Shown: positions 43,571-53,607, numbered from the stretch's first letter. The stretch: 64,000 nt of DNA from CBDFGN01 sp965247065 (GCA_965247065.1 CBDFGN010000006.1:992001-1056000), one strand, 5' to 3'. The notes: generated from the sequence alone by a model not told the origin. Translations and numbers: made by a program.

Positions 43571-45484
43571 TTAGAATCCGTAATTCTTGATCAACTTCGG
43601 GTATCGTGGATCCCCACGAATGCCATCCCAGGAAGGATGGTTTTTCAGAAAGAGGACCCCAATCATATCATCGGAAGCCTTTTTCAGGTAATAGTACGTT
43701 TTGTCCATGTCCCCCAGGCCGTGGTACATAATGGCCAAGTCAACGTTAAGCGAAACCCCCTTTTCTCTCTGTGCCCGCTGCTTGGTCTTTTTTATGTTGG
43801 CCATAACTTCCTTTGTCCGGCCCATTTTGCCTAGAATAAAGGTTACCCCGCTTAAACCCCGATCTTGGGAGACGGTCATCTTCTGATACTTTTGAAAAGT
43901 TTGAAGGGCCATTTCCACGTCACCCAGCTGATAGTGCACCCAGCCCAGGCTCTCCAGCGCCATTCGGAAGTGGGGCTCAAGCTCGAGTGCACGGTGAAAT
44001 TGATCGGAAGCCTCTTCGTATTGGTGGTTCATAAAATAGAAATGGCCGAGCAGGTGAATCACCACCACCGACATTGGATCCAACTGTTCGGCTTTCTTGA
44101 TATGGGAAAGAGCGCGGTCCATTTCATCATTTGCTGCCAAAAACATAGCGTAAAACTGATGGGCTAAGGACAAATTGGGATTCAGATCCAAGGCCTTCTT
44201 AAACGAAGCTTCCGCTTTGCCAAATTCTTTTTTCTGCATAAAGTATACCATAGCCATAGCCACGTGGCCCATTTCCTGATCCGGATCCAATTCGAGGCCT
44301 TTTTCAGCATATTCATTAGCCAGAGAACAAGCCTCCCTGGGCAACATTTGTCCCTGGACCCCGAGAAAGGTATAACATGCCGACAGACCGGTGTAGGGCA
44401 ACACAAAATCCGGTTGTATTACAATAGCTTTCTTGAAGGCCTCGATGGCTTTTTTTGCATCCTCGGGCGACCACTTATTCCAGTGATGGTTGCCCTTCAG
44501 GTATAGGTTGTAAGCCTCCAGATTCTGTGTGGGTCTGGATTTGACCGCTGGTTCCTTTAATGCGAGTTTTTCTCTTAGCCGATGGGCAATAGTATTTGAA
44601 ATTTCATCCTGTAACGCAAATATGTCCTCTAGCTTTCGGTCAAAAGTTTCGGACCAAATGTGGTAGCCATCCGTTGTGTTGATCAACTGCGTGGTGATCC
44701 TTACCTGGTTACCAGCTTTTCGGACAGAACCCTCTAGAACATGTCGTACTTTCAGCTGTTCTCCTATTTCCCGGACATCCATGTTTTTACCCTTGAAAGC
44801 AAACGAAGAAGTTCGGGCGGTAACCTGAAGTCCATCAATTTTAGCCAGGGCGTTTAAGATCTCTTCGCTAACCCCGTCGCTGAAAAATTCGTTTTCAGGA
44901 TCATTGCTCATATTCACCAGTGGCAATACCGCAATTGATTTGGAGACCGGCCCACCTTCGCCACTCAACTCGGAAAGTTGAGGAACAACCAGGGACTTGT
45001 TACCCAGCGCATACACTTCTACTGGTCGATCCACATTCTTGAGCTCAAATCGCCCCATTGATTGGGTTTGAAAGGATTCCTGATTCTTTATGTCGTCATA
45101 AACTTTTTCGGATATCAACACCGAACCGGGTGCCGCCAGTGATTCTATGCGGGAGGCGACGTTCACCCCGTCTCCATAAACACCCTCAGCATCATGGGCA
45201 ATATCTCCAGTATGAATACCCACCCGTAACGGAATATTTTGCGCCATAACCTGAGTTTGGATTTGTATGGCACACCCGACTGCCTCTATCGAAGAATCGA
45301 AGATGCATAGGGTTCCGTCCCCATAAAACTGAAGAATCTCTCCTCGGTGGTTTTGGGTCTCCTGTTTAAGAATATCCCTATAAGAATCGCGCCTGATCCT
45401 GGCTGTGTTTTCATTATGCTGCATAAGCCGCGTATAACCGACCATATCGGTGAACATAATAGCGGCAAGCTGTCTTTTGGGCAT
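43571..45484 (-). CDS. Class III adenylate/guanylate cyclase with TolB-like and TPR domains
   Basis: A 637-aa protein. Residues 5-165 form a cyclase domain with both metal Asp residues, D13 in M-F-T-D-M-V-G-Y-T and D56 in F-Y-G-D-G, and V-G-I-H-T-G-D-I near 93. Residues about 185-310 are a TolB/FlgO-like domain (I-A-V-L-P-L-V-N-M-S-N-D, then G-S-V-R-K-A-G-N-Q-V-R-I-T). The rest is TPR repeats to the end. No membrane segment is visible. It would make cAMP or cGMP in response to a partner bound by TPRs. This architecture is frequent in Cytophagales and rhizobia. The start at 45484 fits the conserved M-P-K-R-Q-L-A-A-I-M. Confidence 0.9.
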   Translation of the reverse strand: MPKRQLAAIMFTDMVGYTRLMQHNENTARIRRDSYRDILKQETQNHRGEILQFYGDGTLCIFDSSIEAVGCAIQIQTQVMAQNIPLRVGIHTGDIAHDAEGVYGDGVNVASRIESLAAPGSVLISEKVYDDIKNQESFQTQSMGRFELKNVDRPVEVYALGNKSLVVPQLSELSGEGGPVSKSIAVLPLVNMSNDPENEFFSDGVSEEILNALAKIDGLQVTARTSSFAFKGKNMDVREIGEQLKVRHVLEGSVRKAGNQVRITTQLINTTDGYHIWSETFDRKLEDIFALQDEISNTIAHRLREKLALKEPAVKSRPTQNLEAYNLYLKGNHHWNKWSPEDAKKAIEAFKKAIVIQPDFVLPYTGLSACYTFLGVQGQMLPREACSLANEYAEKGLELDPDQEMGHVAMAMVYFMQKKEFGKAEASFKKALDLNPNLSLAHQFYAMFLAANDEMDRALSHIKKAEQLDPMSVVVIHLLGHFYFMNHQYEEASDQFHRALELEPHFRMALESLGWVHYQLGDVEMALQTFQKYQKMTVSQDRGLSGVTFILGKMGRTKEVMANIKKTKQRAQREKGVSLNVDLAIMYHGLGDMDKTYYYLKKASDDMIGVLFLKNHPSWDGIRGDPRYPKLIKNYGF

Positions 45485-45587
45485 CCTTTGAACCGATTGG
45501 ATAGCAATTTATCAAACTGTCGGCATAATCTTATCGGTAAGTGTTTACTTACTTGAAGCGACGAGTATATATGCATATAGGTATTGT

Positions 45588-45926
45588 ACTTTATTATATG
45601 ATTTTGATCAATACGATATTACAGAAGATGCGGCTCTGCAGTTAGACAAGATTGTAAAAATATTGCTTGATAACCCGGGCATTAAAATTGAATTGACTTC
45701 CCACGCCGATTCCAGGGGAGATGACATTTATAATTTGGAACTTGCAGAAAAAAAAGCGTCTGCCGCCGTTGACTATATCATAAGACAAGGGATCTCCTCC
45801 GATCGCATCGAGCCTCGCGGTTACGGTGAATCAAGATTGTTGAATAAATGTTTTGAAGGTAGAAAGTGTTCTGAAGAAGAACATCAATTAAACCGCCGTA
45901 CCGAAATTGAGGTGATTCAATTCTAA
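45588..45926 (+). pseudogene. C-terminal OmpA-domain fragment
   Basis: From about 45588 the frame reads L-L-Y-D-F-D-Q-Y-D-I, then E-L-T-S-H-A-D-S-R-G-D-D and R-I-E-P-R-G-Y-G-E-S-R, and ends with L-N-R-R-T-E-I-E-V. This is a nearly full OmpA/MotB peptidoglycan-binding domain. There is no ATG in frame; the frame stays open upstream into the promoter of the cyclase gene without a signal peptide, and the first possible start is TTG 45663. The N-terminal part of the gene is missing, so it is a 5'-truncated relic. Confidence 0.8.
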
Positions 45927-46030
45927 GCCGTTTAGGTATTGTAAATTGATCGTCAAGTCCTAAATTGGAGTAGACATTTTTTGTTTTCGCGAAAATGACA
46001 ATTCATTTATACGAACTCCAATATTTGCTC

Positions 46031-46432
46031 ATGAAAAAGCACCATCTTCATAACTTGGTGGCAATGGCCAACGCTGACGGTCATTTCCACGAGGAAGAGG
46101 AAAAGCTGCTCTATGAGTTAGGAGAGAAATACGGAATTAAGGAAGCAACCGTTAAGGCGCTCATTGAGCGTCGCGAGGAATTCGAACCAGAGGTTCCTGC
46201 TCATTTTGATGAAAAGATGGATCAGCTATTCGATTTGATGCTGATGATAATGGCTGACCGGGAAATCCACCACAACGAGGTTGAATTATTTGGGGATACT
46301 GCCAAGGAATACGGTTTCAAACCGGAAGTTGCTGACGTGATGTTGGAAATCTTCAAAACGGGAGTTCCCGACCGCATAGCCTGGGAGGATTTCAAGTTAA
46401 AGGCGCGGGATAAGTACTACGACAGAGACTAG
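46031..46432 (+). CDS. TerB-like small acidic protein
   Basis: About 133 aa from ATG 46031 (M-K-K-H-H-L-H-N-L); ATG 45995 would add 12 residues of lower fit. The pattern is all-helical and acidic: L-V-A-M-A-N-A-D-G-H-F-H-E-E-E (a TerB metal-binding-like D-G-x-x-x-x-E-E), then L-M-L-M-I-M-A-D-R-E-I-H-H-N-E. The TerB/DjlA-N fold is linked to tellurite and stress phenotypes and to membrane-side sensing. No ter operon is here. A shared terminator follows. Confidence 0.8.
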   Translation: MKKHHLHNLVAMANADGHFHEEEEKLLYELGEKYGIKEATVKALIERREEFEPEVPAHFDEKMDQLFDLMLMIMADREIHHNEVELFGDTAKEYGFKPEVADVMLEIFKTGVPDRIAWEDFKLKARDKYYDRD

Positions 46433-46470
46433 AGTCGAAATTTCCTTTTGTCATAACTGCCTCAGGTACT

Positions 46471-46500
46471 AAAAAAGCGCCCTGAGGGCGCCCTTTCTCT
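46471..46500. terminator. Bidirectional terminator between TerB-like and NIPSNAP-like genes
   Basis: A 6-bp GC stem, gcgccc (46477-46482) and gggcgc (46486-46491), with a 3-nt loop. It has six A on the left (T tract for the minus-strand gene) and cctttctct on the right. Confidence 0.8.
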
Positions 46501-47186
46501 TAATTTTCGGCCATCGCCGTTTCAGGAATGTAGGTTAAATCTTCAAGGTACCATCCCGTCTTTTCACTCACTTTGAGAGTAATGGACTTCATTTTTTGCC
46601 ATTGGGCCTGGCCTTCCTCTCCCAAGGCCGCCCAGTCTTTGTCATCTTGGGTATAGTGGGTGCCAGCATTCTCTCCACTCCAAACGAAGACATACTGTGG
46701 CGCATCCGCTCCGAACCCTGCGGAGTAAGTGTTATACCCCATGGTTAGGCCTTTACTCTTGCTGAGTTCCACCCATCCCTTCATGATTTCTTTGGCTTCG
46801 GCTTCTTTGCTCGGCAATGGTTGCCAGAATATCCATTTGCGCCAATTTTTTCCCGTGTTGTCTGCGCCTTCAGGCTGAAAAGAGTATTCTGGCTCCAGAT
46901 AGACTATGAAACTACGGTGGGTATCATAACAATCATCGAATCCAGCCCATAATTCCTGGGCTTGTGCTTCGCCTAGTTTCTCATTAAGTCCGGCGAATGG
47001 ATCAACATCGAGTTCAGCGTGGTTCTCCATCGGCATTGCATGGATGTAAGTATAATCCCCAGCTCTCAATGTATAATGGGTGAAAGGAATGCCGTGTTCT
47101 TTTAGTTTGGAATTAAGATTCTTGACGGTGGCTTCATATTTGTCGGACATATAGGGCTTGACCTGATCTTCATGAATCATCATCAT
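46500..47186 (-). CDS. Exported NIPSNAP-like protein; signal peptide in shifted frame
   Basis: The open frame starts at ATG 47186 (228 aa) with no export signal. Just upstream, ATG 47265 encodes M-K-T-K-Q-I-L-L-P-V-V and on to V-L-Q-A-Q, a good signal peptide, in the neighbouring frame, which ends at a TGA 12 bases into the mature part. A one-base indel near 47184-47196 would join them, so the gene most likely spans 46500-47265. The mature part has W-x-G-F-D-D near residue 81, Y-L-E-P-E-Y-S-F near 98 and A-P-Q-Y-V-F-V-W-S near 171. That resembles the repeated alpha-beta barrel of NIPSNAP-type proteins. Function unknown. Confidence 0.65.
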   Translation of the reverse strand: MMMIHEDQVKPYMSDKYEATVKNLNSKLKEHGIPFTHYTLRAGDYTYIHAMPMENHAELDVDPFAGLNEKLGEAQAQELWAGFDDCYDTHRSFIVYLEPEYSFQPEGADNTGKNWRKWIFWQPLPSKEAEAKEIMKGWVELSKSKGLTMGYNTYSAGFGADAPQYVFVWSGENAGTHYTQDDKDWAALGEEGQAQWQKMKSITLKVSEKTGWYLEDLTYIPETAMAEN

Positions 47187-47384
47187 TTGCCTCTTGGGCT
47201 TGGAGAACTGGACCGTAGAAGATTATGGCCAGTACCACAGGAAGAAGGATTTGCTTAGTTTTCATATTAAATTGGTTTGGTTGCGCGGCTGGTGTAGTTT
47301 AATCAATCTAGCTATTTCTGAAGCTTTTTCCTAGTCCGTCGTGAATCGGTAATCCACAATCCCCCTGGGGTTGGTTAACTGCTT

Positions 47385-47427
47385 AAACGCCGTCCAACTG
47401 TCTAACCGTCTAACTGTCTAACTGGAC
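47385..47427. repeat. Short tandem repeat of an 8-bp unit
   Basis: Four units of aactgtct (one reads aaccgtct) in tandem, in the spacer just beyond the 3' end of the hydrolase gene. Confidence 0.75.
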
Positions 47428-47443
47428 TACCTGTTTTAATTGC

Positions 47444-48397
47444 TTAAGGGTTCACCAGTCCTTTCTCCAGTAGCCAATTTCGACTGATTTCGATGAGCTT
47501 AGCCGTTAGTTCCGGTTTGCGAGGATGCATGTGTCCTTCATCCAAATTGATGACTGTCTTAGGATGGGGCACCAGGGCCTGGAATTCCAGTGCGTTCGCA
47601 AAAGGGATTCTCTGGTCCAGTTTACCATTCACAACCAGGAACTCACCGGTCAAGCTCTGAATATGCTCCCGCGGCTCGACCGGGCGAATTAAAGAGGCCG
47701 CTATTTTGCTCGTAAGGGGGTTTACTCCCGGAAATCGATCTTTAAAATTGTGATGAATCAAATAGTCGTAGTCAACGCCTCCGTAACATAGAGCTGTGGC
47801 CCGTACTTCCACCTGATGTTCTTGAGCTAAATGTTGAACTGCCGGAAGGGCAAGAGCCCCCAGACTATATCCCAGCAGGATGATTCGGTTGGTGTCAGCC
47901 CAGGGCTGAGCTTTAATCCATTCCAGGGCAACACAGACCTGAGCAGGCGTCTTATTTATGGTGTTTCGAATGTGTTGAAAGCTGGTAAAATAGGCCCCAT
48001 CCTCGAAATAGTTAGGTTTGAAAGGGTATTGATAGGAAATGAGGGCATTATTTCCATGTTGCGGGATGTAGCTTAAACTTTTCCTACCCGCCTCCAATCC
48101 TCCCAAGACTATAACAACCGGTAATCGGTTCAAATTAATACTGACCGGAAGGCTGACCGTTATTCGAGTAGTGTCTCGATCCTCCGCAACTATATCCACT
48201 TCGGTATAGATTCGAGATCCACCATGGCCATTCACAGTATCACTAGCCTGATGAAAAGTACTGAGGCCCGAATACCTTTGATCGATCTCAGTCAATGGAT
48301 CTTTTGCGACTTCCAAAAAGTACCAGCCCGCCAATAAAGCAGTCAGTAATCCAACCATTAGTACTACTACTGCAAAAATTTTGACGATGGTTCGCAT
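47444..48397 (-). CDS. Alpha/beta hydrolase, membrane-anchored
   Basis: A 317-aa protein with an N-terminal signal anchor (F-A-V-V-V-L-M-V-G-L-L). It has the nucleophile elbow L-G-Y-S-L-G-A-L-A near residue 172, L-V-V-N-G-K-L-D-Q-R-I-P (Asp, about 255) and D-E-G-H-M-H (His, about 286), so a complete Ser-Asp-His triad. It is likely to face the periplasm. Substrate unknown. The first 60 residues lack known domains. Confidence 0.85.
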   Translation of the reverse strand: MRTIVKIFAVVVLMVGLLTALLAGWYFLEVAKDPLTEIDQRYSGLSTFHQASDTVNGHGGSRIYTEVDIVAEDRDTTRITVSLPVSINLNRLPVVIVLGGLEAGRKSLSYIPQHGNNALISYQYPFKPNYFEDGAYFTSFQHIRNTINKTPAQVCVALEWIKAQPWADTNRIILLGYSLGALALPAVQHLAQEHQVEVRATALCYGGVDYDYLIHHNFKDRFPGVNPLTSKIAASLIRPVEPREHIQSLTGEFLVVNGKLDQRIPFANALEFQALVPHPKTVINLDEGHMHPRKPELTAKLIEISRNWLLEKGLVNP

Positions 48398-48602
48398 TAA
48401 AGTCGCACAATACTGAATCCAAAACTACACAAAATCGATGTAGAGGATACCGCCATTGAGCTTGAGATTGTCATTTGGCGGCAACCAGTTGATCGCCGTC
48501 CCCGTCAAATCTTCAATTCTCCATTTTCAATGATGAAGAACTCGTCGGGAGACGCTTACGATTATAGCTGATCCCCACGGTCCCGTCCACGGTATGCCCC
48601 GT

Positions 48603-49493
48603 TTACCGTCCCCCGTCTCCAAACGTCTCCCACCGGGGGTGGTACTGAACGAACATTCCTGCTAGTGAGCTGAAAGCTATGACCAGGAAGAAAAGTACAC
48701 TGAATACTACTCCGAGATTTGCATTTACCGAAAGGAAGGAAGGCCCATAAAAAAAGACCATTTCCCGGGCGCCCACGCCCCCAATAGTAATGGGAATCAT
48801 GATTACGATGGATGAAATCTGAAACAAAACCAGATAATCGATTAGAGCGCGATCCACACCCAGGGCCAGGAAAATGAAAAGTGCTCCAACTATTTGAAGA
48901 CTTTGAACCATGCCGGCTCTGAAGTTAGTCGACCAGAGGATTGGATAATAAACGGGGAAGAATATTTTGATCAGAAAATAGAACGTCAGGAACACCGCCG
49001 CAATGCCTCCCAGGGCTGCCGGGAAGATCCAAGGATACATGCTGGCCGGGGTAATGAAGTTGGCCATTGCCAGGGCTAACATTAGCAAAAACACAAATCC
49101 GGAGCCGCGGTCAAAAATCAGGGCCCGTATCAAATATTTAACTGGAGTTTTGAAATGATTGTTCAGGGCAAAGACCTTGTAACCGTCCCCACCGATACCT
49201 CCGGGCAAGAATAGATTATAGAACATCCCCTGATAGTAGAGCCGGAGGTTGTCCCAATAGCCTATCGGCACCCCTTCTGCGTGAAGGAATCCATTCAGTC
49301 GATAGGTGCTGACCCATTGGGAAACATTGAAAGCAAACAGAGAAAGGGCCAACCAGGTCGGATTCGCCCTGTTCAGGATCTGCAAGGCCTGGGCGTAGTC
49401 TATTTTGGAGATCACAACCCATAGGCCCAACCCTGAAACGATTAGTTTCAGCGTAAGCTTTAAGATATTTTTTGTGCGTTGGGTAAGCTTCAT
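48603..49493 (-). CDS. Lysylphosphatidylglycerol synthase TM-region (UPF0104/AglD-like) membrane protein
   Basis: ATG 49493 is preferred over TTG 49511. About 296 aa with eight or so helices. It shows F-N-V-S-Q-W-V-S-T-Y-R near residue 55 and L-P-G-G-I-G-G-D-G-Y-K near 100, both signatures of the family that includes MprF flippase regions and AglD. It probably moves or helps glycosylate a lipid-linked sugar. The divergent neighbour is a GT39-type glycosyltransferase that uses lipid-linked sugar, and the pair suits lipid or glycan decoration (inference). Confidence 0.88.
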   Translation of the reverse strand: MKLTQRTKNILKLTLKLIVSGLGLWVVISKIDYAQALQILNRANPTWLALSLFAFNVSQWVSTYRLNGFLHAEGVPIGYWDNLRLYYQGMFYNLFLPGGIGGDGYKVFALNNHFKTPVKYLIRALIFDRGSGFVFLLMLALAMANFITPASMYPWIFPAALGGIAAVFLTFYFLIKIFFPVYYPILWSTNFRAGMVQSLQIVGALFIFLALGVDRALIDYLVLFQISSIVIMIPITIGGVGAREMVFFYGPSFLSVNANLGVVFSVLFFLVIAFSSLAGMFVQYHPRWETFGDGGR

Positions 49494-49621
49494 GGTAATA
49501 CGAAGTGCCAAAAGTAAATGATTGAGATCATTATAGTTTTTTCTGTTTAGTGTCTGGGTTGCTAAGTCAAATTTTTTTTGATTTGCCTATCGATGAGTGA
49601 AAACCAGACAATCTTTAGTTT

Positions 49622-51202
49622 TTGGTCAATAAATTTTTAAATAACCCTGAACCCCTTGGGATTTTTTTGGCGGCGGTATTTCTGTTTTCCACCAACATCT
49701 GGGGAATGGAATTATATATTCTGGATGAGGCCCGTAATGCCGCTTGTGCCCGGGAAATGATGGAAAAAGGCGATCTCATAGTGCCGACGTTTAACTACGA
49801 AATTCGGGTAGACAAGCCTCCGTTGCACTATTATTTCATGATCCTCGCCTACTATTTAATTGGATTCAGTGAGTTTTCGGCCCGTATTTTTTCTAGTCTG
49901 GCCGGAGCCGGGACCGTTTTGGCCACATATCTATTCACCGCAAAGTACTTAGGAAGAAAGCCTGCTTTTTGGGCTTCGCTGGCTCTGCTGAGCTCCTTGC
50001 ATTTTGCCCTGGAGTTTCATCTGGCAGTCCCCGATCCCTATCTTATTTTGTTCATGGTAAGTTCGATCTTTTTGCTGTTTCATGGTTATGAGTCGGGCCG
50101 ATCTTTATTCATTTTTTCGGGTTATGCCGCGGTCGGTTTGGCAGCTATGGCAAAAGGACCTGTGGCAATCGCGCTGCCGGGGACAATCTTCATGGTCTTT
50201 CTGCTGGTGAATCGTGAATTTACCTGGTCGTCACTATCCCGACTCAAGCTGGTCCATGGGGCTTTGATAATTATGCTAATTGTCGTGCCCTGGACTGTAG
50301 CCGTATGGATTGAGACTGAAGGGGAATGGGTTCGCAGATTTCTGTTGGAACAGAATATTTCACGTTTTGTTGAAACAAAAGAGGGCCATGGTGGTAGCTT
50401 TTTACTACCCACCTCGTTCGTGATAATTGGATTGTTGCCGTTCGCCTTGTATTTACCACAAGCGGTAGTGGCTGCCTGGAGCGCGCGAGCAACCCGATCT
50501 ATACAGCTATGCATAATTAGCGGAGCAGTGGTGATAGTATTTTTCTCGATCGCCCAGACAAAACTGCCTAATTATATTTTGCCCGGTCTTCCATTCTTGG
50601 CCGTAATTATTGGGTTTTTTATGGGCAACGGTAATCTTAGTCGAGCCAAAATCTGGATCAACTATGTTGTCTATACTTTGATTATGATGGGTATCCCACT
50701 GACCCTGTATTTCATCCTTGGCGGTATGCCTTACCTTAGTCAATCGACACGCCTGGCCTGGGGATTTACGGTCTTGCCCCTGGGTGGTTTGATAGGGTTG
50801 ACGTTCGTCTTTCGGAATCGCTTCCTTTGGGCCCATTTTTCTTTGGTGGGATCATTTATTCTGGCCAATCTTTATTTCTTCTATTCGGGCTACCCTGGAG
50901 TTTACGATAAAAACCCGGTGGCGGTCTCGCTGCAACAGATGGAGGATGGGGTTCCAGTACTATATTATAAGCAAGTTAACCAGGCTTTTACTTTTCATCT
51001 CGAAAGAAAGGTGCCCTGCGTAAAATCGTCCGCTCAACTGCTTGAATTTCTACACGATAGGTCCAGAGTTTATGTTTTGAGTCGTAAAGAATATTGGGAG
51101 GAGATTGAGGATATAGGAGGGATGTCCCTTATCTATGACGGTACTGATACCTTTGAAAAGCCCGTGACCATCTTGGTGGAATATGCGAAAATGATGGAAT
51201 GA
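49622..51202 (+). CDS. GT39/ArnT-like dolichyl- or undecaprenyl-phosphate-sugar transferase
   Basis: A 526-aa polytopic inner-membrane protein with an extracytoplasmic active site. It has the loop motif I-L-D-E-A-R-N-A (the D-E-A-R/E acid pair of GT39/GT83 at about residue 33), K-P-P-L-H-Y-Y near 63 and about 11 helices. It would add a sugar from a polyprenyl phosphate to lipid A or protein. The annotated start is TTG 49622. Better is ATG 49593, which reads M-S-E-N-Q-T-I-F-S-F and enters this frame if the T-run at 49619-49623 had one more T, so a homopolymer indel is likely. It is divergent from the flippase-like gene. Confidence 0.88.
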   Translation: MVNKFLNNPEPLGIFLAAVFLFSTNIWGMELYILDEARNAACAREMMEKGDLIVPTFNYEIRVDKPPLHYYFMILAYYLIGFSEFSARIFSSLAGAGTVLATYLFTAKYLGRKPAFWASLALLSSLHFALEFHLAVPDPYLILFMVSSIFLLFHGYESGRSLFIFSGYAAVGLAAMAKGPVAIALPGTIFMVFLLVNREFTWSSLSRLKLVHGALIIMLIVVPWTVAVWIETEGEWVRRFLLEQNISRFVETKEGHGGSFLLPTSFVIIGLLPFALYLPQAVVAAWSARATRSIQLCIISGAVVIVFFSIAQTKLPNYILPGLPFLAVIIGFFMGNGNLSRAKIWINYVVYTLIMMGIPLTLYFILGGMPYLSQSTRLAWGFTVLPLGGLIGLTFVFRNRFLWAHFSLVGSFILANLYFFYSGYPGVYDKNPVAVSLQQMEDGVPVLYYKQVNQAFTFHLERKVPCVKSSAQLLEFLHDRSRVYVLSRKEYWEEIEDIGGMSLIYDGTDTFEKPVTILVEYAKMME

Positions 51203-51295
51203 TGGGACGTTTGAATGTTGGGATGATGGAGTTTTGGATTGATGGGGTATTGGAATAATGGAGTGATTGTTAGAAGGTTTGAAGCCTTTGAAAAT
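51199..51295. repeat. Degenerate tggaatgatgg-type intergenic repeat
   Basis: Runs of gatggg, gatgatgg, gatgggg and taatggagtg, irregularly spaced. It belongs with the reverse-sense ccctatcac run at 35294. No gene from 51203 to 51460. Confidence 0.55.
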
Positions 51296-51460
51296 TTGAT
51301 AAGCAGAAAACTTTAAACACTCCCTGATCCTTAGTCTTTGGTCCTCAGAAAATGGGCGATGGCTGATGGACAATGCGATGTTGGAATCTTTGATAGGCGA
51401 CAGATGAAGTTGAAACGTAGAAACACGATAAGCTTTGAAGCATTGAAGCTTCAAAGCTTA

Positions 51461-52024
51461 TTAGGGCTCGAATTCCTCTCGTAGTATCGCAAAACCGTAG
51501 CCATCCTGCCAGCGGTTATTCCGCTTTCGGTCTTGTCGCCAACGGCCTTCCCGGATCATGCCCACTTTTTCCATAACCCTTTGTGAGGCGTAATGATCAG
51601 CGTCGCAACCGGCCCAAATCCGATGTAGTTTTATATGCTCAAACCCCAATTTTAGCATCGCACTTACCGCCTCAGTACAAAAACCTTGATTCCAATGGTC
51701 TTTGTACAACGAATAATAAAGTTCCGTGGTACCGTCTGGAGTGAGAGTGCCTCCTTTAAAACCCAGGAATCCCATGTAGGTACGATCTGTCTGCGACCGT
51801 AACGCGATTGTAAAACGGAGCTGCAGTTTATTGTATTCCTGAGCGCTTTGCTGACGAATCCAGGATTGAACTTGCGTTTCGGATTTGGGTTCAAAGTTGT
51901 TGGCATTGAACCGGTGATCCTCCGGGGTCATCTCCATTCTGAAATGGGCTTTCCAGTCCTCTGGGTAAAACCGGTCCAGCAGCAATCGCTGGGTTCTGAT
52001 TGGGATCAAGTCATTTATGTTCAT
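51461..52024 (-). CDS. GNAT acetyltransferase, RimJ/RimL type
   Basis: ATG 52024 gives M-N-I-N-D-L-I-P-I-R-T-Q-R-L-L-L; an ATG at 52051 would add nine residues. About 187 aa with the family pattern T-Q-R-L-L-L-D-R-F at the start, then Y-M-G-F-L-G-F-K-G-G (about 111) and G-F-C-T-E-A-V-S-A-M-L-K (acetyl-CoA loop, about 135) and A-S-Q-R-V-M-E-K-V-G-M. It acetylates an N terminus or small amine; substrate unknown. It is next to the CE15 gene on the same strand. Confidence 0.88.
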   Translation of the reverse strand: MNINDLIPIRTQRLLLDRFYPEDWKAHFRMEMTPEDHRFNANNFEPKSETQVQSWIRQQSAQEYNKLQLRFTIALRSQTDRTYMGFLGFKGGTLTPDGTTELYYSLYKDHWNQGFCTEAVSAMLKLGFEHIKLHRIWAGCDADHYASQRVMEKVGMIREGRWRQDRKRNNRWQDGYGFAILREEFEP

Positions 52025-52115
52025 GCTGTTTTGGGTTTCTGGTGGGTGCATGGTAATCTGTTTCTTGGCTCTTTGCTTTTGGCTTTTGGCGATTCGCGTT
52101 TCGCTCTGGGCTCAG

Positions 52116-53371
52116 CTACTTGGTAAGATGAATATCTGCAAAGTCCATGTACTGCTGCCAATCGTAAAGGGTAAGGTCATGTTCACCGGATCTGAGATGA
52201 TATCCAATAGACCCGGTCTTTACTGGCGTATCGGCGCTAGGCTGAACAGAGGGCAGATCGACAGTTTGCCCTAGAAACTCATAAACCGGCTGAGCCTGCT
52301 TGGCTGAGAGAAATTCTCCTTTGGGATCGGCCCACTGGTCTTGAGAAGCACTGGCAACGTAAACCGGCCTAGGGGCGATTAGCGCAATAAGCATGTGCTG
52401 ATCCACGGGAAGGTTTTCCTCCTTGTCGTTGAACTGCTTAAAATTCTGACAAAACCAATGAGGAAATCTGGTGTTAATAAATTCGGCAGTTTCGCCAAAT
52501 TTTCTACGGAAAAGTGCCGCCCCCCCGCAGCCTGAGTCGTTGGATATTACCATTTGAAATCTCGGGTCCGTTGCGCCAGCCCAGAGGGCAGTCTTTCCCA
52601 GGCGGGAATGGCCGATTACAATCACCTTGCTGGAATCGACATGAGGGTCGGTTTCAAGATAGTCCAGAGCCCGGCTCAAACCCCAGGCCCATGCTCCAAT
52701 GGCGCCCCATTGATTGGGACTTGGTTGATGCTGTCCGCTTGAGTAAAAGAGCGGATGCACCCCGTCGGCCCATTGACCCGCCACATCGGGATCGATCTCC
52801 CCGTAGTAGGCAGTGGCCAGCCCGTACCCTCGGGCCAGGATGTCTTGGATGGGCCACCGTGACGACTGGTAGCCTCGGTTTTTCGCTCTTTCATTCATCT
52901 CAAGACCCTCTGGAGACTCTTCAGGTAACCAACTATGGGTGATTACGATTTCCGGGTCATTATGAATTGTATGATTCCCCTGAAAGTTCAATCCCAGGAA
53001 CAGCGGCACCGATTGGCTCGTATTTGCAGGAAGATATACTAGAAGATGGAAACTATTAGTCTTGTCCTGGTTGGAAAGCTCAACCTCAACCTGCTTCCGA
53101 ATTGCCTTTCCGTTCAGGGCCTGACGATTCTCTTCGAGGATGCTAAACTTAATTCCGGCCTGTCCATCCGGCCGCCATATACATTCTCATCAAATAGGTG
53201 CAGAATCTCGGCTCGCCGGGATTCCCATTGCTGATCTCCATCCAGTCTTTGCCCTCTTTCAAATACGAGAGGATCAATAAGCTGATACTCCGGCACCCTG
53301 GATTCGTCGTAATTGGGTTGAGAATGGGCTACCAAGGAAACAAGAAACGGAACAATGAGGACTATTTTCAT
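52116..53371 (-). pseudogene. CE15-type glucuronoyl esterase, broken by one missing base
   Basis: The first frame, from ATG 53371, has a signal peptide (ending A-H-S-Q) and then L-V-F-E-R-G-Q-R near residue 27, to N-V-Y-G-G. Near 53172 one base is missing; the next frame continues P-D-G-Q-A-G-I-K-F-S, K-A-I-R-K-Q-V-E-V and V-Y-L-P-A-N to the main part. That part carries the nucleophile in G-H-S-R-L-G-K-T-A-L-W, S-N-D-S-G-C-G-G-A-A-L-F-R and the late His in S-G-E-H-D-L-T. This is a CE15 enzyme, which cuts the ester bonds between lignin and glucuronoxylan. About 417 aa if whole. The break is likely an assembly error or a recent mutation. Confidence 0.85.
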
Positions 53372-53607
53372 GTAAGTAATATCGTGAATTGCAACCAAAC
53401 GAATGGCTATTGTCAAAGATTCCCGGCGGAGAGAGCGACAATGCAGTGATCTTCGCCGACGTTATGAGCAACCCTAGGGGATGATTCTCCAACCTGTGGA
53501 TGATGTGGAAGCGGAACTGATCAGGAGTACCAAGTTGGACCCAAGGACGCCATAGGCACTTACTTGAAAATTGAATATCGTGTGTCGGATATCGAGATAT
53601 TGGAGTA

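Noticed and set aside
39386..45484. WD40-caspase plus cyclase as an antiphage signalling system
   Set aside because: The domains are used in defence elsewhere, but the cyclase is of the TPR class III type, the caspase is exported, and no effector or nucleotide sensor is paired. Position alone does not support defence.
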